Shown here piece by piece: positions 7,025-9,924 of a stretch of DNA of 9,924 bases (position 1 is the first letter of the stretch; the number at the start of each line of letters is the position of its first letter). The notes beneath the pieces are model-generated. The model had not been told where the DNA came from and searched no databases. It worked only from the letters and a program-made list of their open reading frames with translations. The stretch is taken from contig CALKDV010000418.1 in assembly GCA_938084085.1 (NCBI GenBank), forward strand, positions 1 to 9,924. Reading direction: 5' to 3'. The DNA comes from an uncultured Nannocystaceae bacterium (GTDB taxonomy: Bacteria > Myxococcota_A > Polyangia > Nannocystales > Nannocystaceae). A program made the position numbers and the translations under genes.

Positions 7025-7995
7025 GGCGCGCCCATCCCTTGCAGCGTCAAATCGAGGATCAACCCGAGCGTCAACGCGGGCAAGTAGATCAAGCTCGCGA
7101 AGAAGTAGCGCTTGGCCCAACGATCCCCCGACGAGGGCGCGAACCCAACGAGCGCGTAGCCGAAGTACGCGACGCTCAACACGAGCGCCACCACAAAGTA
7201 CACGGTCCCCGTGAGGTGGAGCGGTGTGAGCGACATGGAGATCGGGATGAGGCCCACCGACCACGCCGCGGCGTGCAGTTTCGCCTGCAGCGGCCCGCGC
7301 ACCAGAGGCAACACTTGAATGCCTGCCTTCTCGTATTCGGAGGCCCGAAACAACGAGATGGCGATAAAGTGGGGAATCTGCCACACGAGGAGGATGGCGA
7401 AGATGGCGAGCCCCGGGGGGTCAAACGCCCCGCTCACCGCCGTCCAACCGAGCAGCGGGGGAATCGCCCCAGGCACCGCGCCCACGATGAGCGCGGCGGG
7501 GGTTTTGTATTTCAGCGGCGTGTACACGCCCACGTAGGACGCGATGGCGAAGGCCGCCAGTCCCGCGGTGAGCAGGTTGACACCCCACGCGAGCACCACC
7601 AACGAGGCCACGCCCGTCACGCCGGCGAACCACGTGGCCGCCGCCACCGAGAGCCGCCCGGCAGGCAGGGGACGGTGCTTGGTTCGCTCCATGAGCCCGT
7701 CGGTCTCCCGCTCCCAAATCATGTTAAAGGCGTTGGCGGACGCCACCGCGAGCGCGCTGCCCACGAGCGCGCAGATCACCGTGAACCACGCCACGCCGCC
7801 GCTCGCGGGCTGCTGGCTCGTGGCGAGCCAGAGACCCCCGGCGGTGGTCACGAGACACATCCGCACGATCCCAGGCTTGGACAAGGCCCACAGCTCCGCT
7901 CGCAGCGGGCGCGCGCGAACAGGTAGCGCGTCCTCGGCGGGAAGCGCTGAGGCGTCCGTTGGTCCGCCGCCGCCGCTGCCCGCCCCGTCGCTCAA
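7021..7995 (-). CDS. ctaB: Protoheme IX farnesyltransferase (heme O synthase)
   Basis: Integral membrane prenyltransferase that transfers farnesyl to heme b to make heme O, the precursor of heme A for aa3-type oxidases. With TTG 7995 as start it has 324 residues and several membrane helices, close to the family norm of about 300. Signature regions are NMIWERETDGLMERTKHRPL (91-110), where the usual D-x3-D is E-x3-D, then YTPLKYKTPAALIVGAVPGA (158-177) with PPLLGW, and LVWQIPHFIAISLF (203-216) with AGIQVLPLVRG. The start overlaps the stop of the preceding cysteine-rich gene as TTGA, with AGGAG 11 nt upstream. Starting at the GTG at 8064 would add 23 residues inside the previous gene and is less likely. 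No heme A synthase (ctaA) is seen in the window. The enzyme call is secure. Confidence 0.95.
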   Translation of the reverse strand: MSDGAGSGGGGPTDASALPAEDALPVRARPLRAELWALSKPGIVRMCLVTTAGGLWLATSQQPASGGVAWFTVICALVGSALAVASANAFNMIWERETDGLMERTKHRPLPAGRLSVAAATWFAGVTGVASLVVLAWGVNLLTAGLAAFAIASYVGVYTPLKYKTPAALIVGAVPGAIPPLLGWTAVSGAFDPPGLAIFAILLVWQIPHFIAISLFRASEYEKAGIQVLPLVRGPLQAKLHAAAWSVGLIPISMSLTPLHLTGTVYFVVALVLSVAYFGYALVGFAPSSGDRWAKRYFFASLIYLPALTLGLILDLTLQGMGAP

Positions 7996-8468
7996 AGCTG
8001 GACGCGCTCCTGATCGTTGATACAAAACGATTCCATGGAGCGGAACACGGTCGCGCACGCGCACTCACGCTTGTTCACACACCGCTGGCCGCGCTCCTCA
8101 CACTTGCCGTAGACCCACCGACCATTCGGGCTCCCCTGATACGCCTCGCAGGCCTCGTCGCGCGGCGCCGCCTTGAGACAGTGAAACGCCACGAGCTTGA
8201 TCCCCTGCTCGCACACCGCCGCGTTCGCGCTGTTGGCCTCGCACCCGTTGAACCACTCGAGCGCCGCATCCACGCATCCGTCCGCGGTGAGTGAGCCGCC
8301 GACTTTGTCCATGCGGGCGATCCCCTCCTTGACGTAGGTTTCCGAGGCGGCGTAGCGGTAGTACACAAAGACCCCAAGCAGGACCGAGGCCACGAGCACC
8401 GGGCCGAGGACTTGCCACACGCTAGGGCCGTCGGTCGCGTAGGTGGGAGCCGGGGGGGAAGTGGACAC
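7992..8468 (-). CDS. Membrane-anchored cysteine-rich protein, unknown function, first gene of the ctaB-sco operon
   Basis: I do not recognise this 158-residue protein. A short Pro/Ser/Thr-rich N-terminus is followed by one membrane helix (about residues 18-37, VWQVLGPVLVASVLLGVFVYY) and a domain of about 115 residues with ten cysteines at 65, 76, 86, 97, 107, 123, 130, 136, 138 and 149. Positive residues are scarce before the helix, but the cysteine richness suggests that the domain is periplasmic, with up to five disulfides. The first five cysteines are spaced x10, x9, x10, x9, then CEERGQRC and a CAC pair follow. The spacing recalls helical-hairpin CX9C proteins of mitochondria that act on cytochrome oxidase, though homology is not implied. 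GTG 8468 is the only ATG or GTG in the frame before the membrane helix. It is coupled to ctaB by a TTGA overlap, implying a role in oxidase or heme/copper maturation (inferred). A metal-binding or merely structural role is equally possible. Confidence 0.85.
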   Translation of the reverse strand: MSTSPPAPTYATDGPSVWQVLGPVLVASVLLGVFVYYRYAASETYVKEGIARMDKVGGSLTADGCVDAALEWFNGCEANSANAAVCEQGIKLVAFHCLKAAPRDEACEAYQGSPNGRWVYGKCEERGQRCVNKRECACATVFRSMESFCINDQERVQL

Positions 8469-8474
8469 GGTCGG

Positions 8475-8503
8475 AACCTAGCCCCGAGGCGGGGTTGGGT
8501 CAA
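8475..8503 (-). promoter_or_regulatory. Probable promoter of the ctaB-sco operon, possibly leaderless
   Basis: On the minus strand TTGACC (8503-8498) is followed after exactly 17 nt by TAGGTT (8480-8475), a TANNNT-type -10 box. Only 6 nt (CCGACC) separate the -10 box from GTG 8468, so transcription would begin at or next to the start codon. No good ribosome site precedes the GTG, in line with a leaderless mRNA. Of the promoter candidates in the window this is the best. Confidence 0.5.
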
Positions 8504-8562
8504 CGCGGCATCAGCGCCTACACCCCCGGCGCGCCCGCTCAATCCTCCTCCGCAAAACGGGG

Positions 8563-8568
8563 TAGGCT
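8563..8568 (+). promoter_or_regulatory. Possible -10 box of the hydrolase gene, mirror of the divergent promoter
   Basis: TAGGCT lies 6 nt (CCTTCC) before GTG 8575, the same layout as TAGGTT-N6-GTG on the opposite strand. No TTGACA-like element is found 17 nt upstream (the bases there are CAATCC), so the case rests on the -10 box and the shared geometry. Part of it (GGGGTAGG) could instead be read as a weak ribosome site. Confidence 0.3.
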
Positions 8569-8574
8569 CCTTCC

Positions 8575-9561
8575 GTGGGCGCCCTCAGCGGACATTGGTG
8601 GACCCTCGCGCCCCACGTGCGCGGCCTCCTCGCCGGCGCCACCGGCCACGCGGGCGTGGCGGGGCACGAGGCCACAGTCACCGTGGAAGACCCCTCTCGC
8701 GGGGCGGTTCCCCTGCGCTGCGTGTGGTACCCCGCGGACTCGGACGCGGTCGTGGTGGTGGTGCATGGGCTCGGGGGTAGCGCCCACTCTGTCTATATGA
8801 ACCGGGCGGTGCGAGCGTGCGCGCAGGCGGGCGTGTCCTGCCTGCTGGTCTCTTTACGAGGGGCGGCGCTCGACGGGGTCGATTTTTATCACGCGGGCTT
8901 GTGGTCGGACCTCGAGGTTGTCTTGCGATCCACGCTCCTGGCGCGTGCCCAGCGGCGCCTCCTCCTCGGCTATTCCCTCGGGGGTCACCTGGCCCTTGGG
9001 CTCGCCGCTCACCGCCCGGAGCTCGTGGACGCCTGCGTCGCCGTGTGCAGTCCCCTCGATCTTGACGCAGGCGCGACGGCCTTGGACACGCTGCGGCCCG
9101 CCATCTATCGCCGCCACGTCCTCGACGGCCTCAAGCAGATGTACCGCGCCACCGCGGCGACCGGCACCGCGCCAACCTCGTCCGCGACCGTGTCGGAGGT
9201 CACCACGGTGCGGGCCTTTGACGCCCTCACCATCGTGCCACGGTTTGGCTTCGACAGCGTCGAGCACTACTACGCCAGCGCCTCTGTGGGACCCCTCCTG
9301 TCGTCGCTGGCGACCCCCAGCATGTATGTGCAGGCGATACATGACCCCATGGTTCCACCCCGCTCCACAGACCCCTCTCTCGCCACAGCGTCGCCGGCGC
9401 TCACTGTGGTGCGTGTGGATCGTGGCGGGCATGTGGGCTTTCCCGCCTCGTTTCGGCTCGATGCCCACGAAGGCCCCGCCCTCTCGCACGCGCCGAGCGG
9501 CCTGGAGGCCCAATGTGTCGGGTGGCTGCTCGCTCGCCACGCAGCCTCGCCCTCTCCGTGA
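8575..9561 (+). CDS. Alpha/beta hydrolase, YheT-like family
   Basis: Putative serine hydrolase with 328 residues, close to the usual length of YheT-family proteins. Visible elements are the oxyanion-region HGLGGSAHS (64-72), LVSLRGAALDG (91-101) with the RG that is common in this family, the nucleophile elbow GYSLGG (132-137, Ser134), the acid Asp257 in IHDPMVPP and the base His286 in DRGGHVGF, which together make a complete Ser-Asp-His triad. There is no clear signal peptide, so it is probably cytoplasmic. The substrate is unknown; an esterase or lipase-like activity is the general expectation. GTG 8575 is the first ATG or GTG start in the frame. It is divergent from the oxidase-maturation operon across 106 bp and ends 12 bp before the convergent thioredoxin gene, so nothing ties it functionally to either. 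Confidence 0.88.
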   Translation: MGALSGHWWTLAPHVRGLLAGATGHAGVAGHEATVTVEDPSRGAVPLRCVWYPADSDAVVVVVHGLGGSAHSVYMNRAVRACAQAGVSCLLVSLRGAALDGVDFYHAGLWSDLEVVLRSTLLARAQRRLLLGYSLGGHLALGLAAHRPELVDACVAVCSPLDLDAGATALDTLRPAIYRRHVLDGLKQMYRATAATGTAPTSSATVSEVTTVRAFDALTIVPRFGFDSVEHYYASASVGPLLSSLATPSMYVQAIHDPMVPPRSTDPSLATASPALTVVRVDRGGHVGFPASFRLDAHEGPALSHAPSGLEAQCVGWLLARHAASPSP

Positions 9562-9573
9562 GACCGGGCGCCC

Positions 9574-9924
9574 CTAGTCCGCCCGCCCCACGCGACTCTC
9601 GACGCACTGAACCGCGGCGCTTGAGCCCCACATCCGAACGTTGATGAAGGCATCCACCAGCTCACCTAGCTCGTTCACGAAATACGTGTCGGGGAGTTTC
9701 TCGCCGCCAAACAAACGGTTCGCCTCCCCTGTCGGATCTCGCCACACCTCCACCGGGGTCTGCTCCAGGCTCATGCTCGCGAGATAGGGCTCCACCTTGT
9801 CGGCCTCTTCGTCGAGCGAGACCGCCACCACCACCACGTCTTCGCGCCCCTGCAACCGCCGCGAGAGCTTGTCGAGCTCGGGCCACTCGCGGGTGCACGG
9901 CTCGCACCAGGTCGCCCAAAAGTT
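9574..9924 (-). CDS. TlpA/ResA-like thioredoxin-fold protein (5' end off window)
   Basis: C-terminal 116 residues of a thioredoxin-like protein; the N-terminus, with any signal peptide or membrane anchor, lies beyond the right edge. The visible part opens inside the active site, NFWATWCEPC (residues 1-10 of the fragment), with the redox pair C-E-P-C. It continues with VVVVAVSLDE, DPTGEANRLFGG and KLPDTYFV, in which Pro78 is the cis-proline expected opposite the active site. The pattern fits TlpA-type thiol:disulfide oxidoreductases, which act on periplasmic proteins such as apocytochromes c or CuA sites. One further Cys (107 of the fragment) lies near the C-terminus. It converges on the hydrolase gene with 12 bp between stops. 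A link to the cysteine-rich protein or to SCO is attractive but unproven. A peroxiredoxin-like relative cannot be excluded without the missing part. Confidence 0.88.
   Translation of the reverse strand, partial: NFWATWCEPCTREWPELDKLSRRLQGREDVVVVAVSLDEEADKVEPYLASMSLEQTPVEVWRDPTGEANRLFGGEKLPDTYFVNELGELVDAFINVRMWGSSAAVQCVESRVGRAD

Larger units (their letters stand above)
8469..8574. promoter_or_regulatory. Divergent intergenic region between the oxidase-maturation operon and the hydrolase
   Basis: These 106 bp separate two GTG starts that point away from each other. Both genes must be transcribed from here unless the operon is read in from further away. Matching TAGGYT-N6-GTG layouts are seen at each end. 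I see no clear operator palindrome between them. Confidence 0.6.

Noticed and set aside
7024..7384. Upstream extension of the ABC ATPase frame (120 residues)
   Set aside because: This stretch is ctaB in another frame; the ATPase fold begins at GTG 7024, which overlaps the ctaB stop.
9562..9573. Bidirectional terminator between the hydrolase and the thioredoxin gene
   Set aside because: Only 12 bp separate the stops, with no inverted repeat and T run that could form one.

Overview
The window is GC-rich, tightly packed bacterial DNA. It carries the start of an Alternative Complex III (ACIII, quinol:cytochrome c/oxidase oxidoreductase) operon and, upstream of it on the same strand, a separate operon for cytochrome oxidase maturation. 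The gene content suggests an aerobic, GC-rich Gram-negative bacterium: a pentaheme ActA, a Tat-exported fused ActB, CtaB, SCO, and a TlpA-type thioredoxin. A myxobacterial or related deltaproteobacterial source is my best guess, but that is inference from gene content and composition only.

Layout from left to right. Positions 1-3849 (minus strand) hold actA followed by actB; actB runs off the left edge, where actC and the rest of the complex would be expected. Positions 3850-4479 are a gap of about 630 bp with no convincing gene; it must hold the actA promoter and an RNA-hairpin-rich leader. Positions 4480-8468 (minus strand) are a five-gene unit. In transcription order it reads: a small membrane-anchored cysteine-rich protein, heme O synthase ctaB, an ABC transporter ATPase, its ABC-2 permease, and a SCO copper chaperone. 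Consecutive genes overlap by 4 bp or sit 2 bp apart, so they look translationally coupled. Positions 8469-8574 form a 106-bp divergent promoter region. An alpha/beta hydrolase of the YheT type (plus strand, 8575-9561) follows, then a truncated TlpA-like thioredoxin (minus strand, 9574 to the right edge) convergent with it.

How the genes work together: ActA and ActB form the periplasm-facing electron-transfer part of ACIII, which oxidises quinol and passes electrons to a heme-copper oxidase. CtaB farnesylates heme b to heme O (the precursor of heme A) and SCO delivers copper to the CuA centre, so the second operon equips the oxidase that ACIII feeds. The ABC transporter and the cysteine-rich protein have no assigned role, but their coupling to ctaB and sco implies a role in the same maturation process. 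The cysteine-rich leader protein is the most novel item: its ten cysteines begin with an x10/x9/x10/x9 spacing.

A second oddity is that none of the eight gene starts visible is ATG; the reading frames force GTG, TTG or CTG. No RNA gene, mobile element or CRISPR array was seen.
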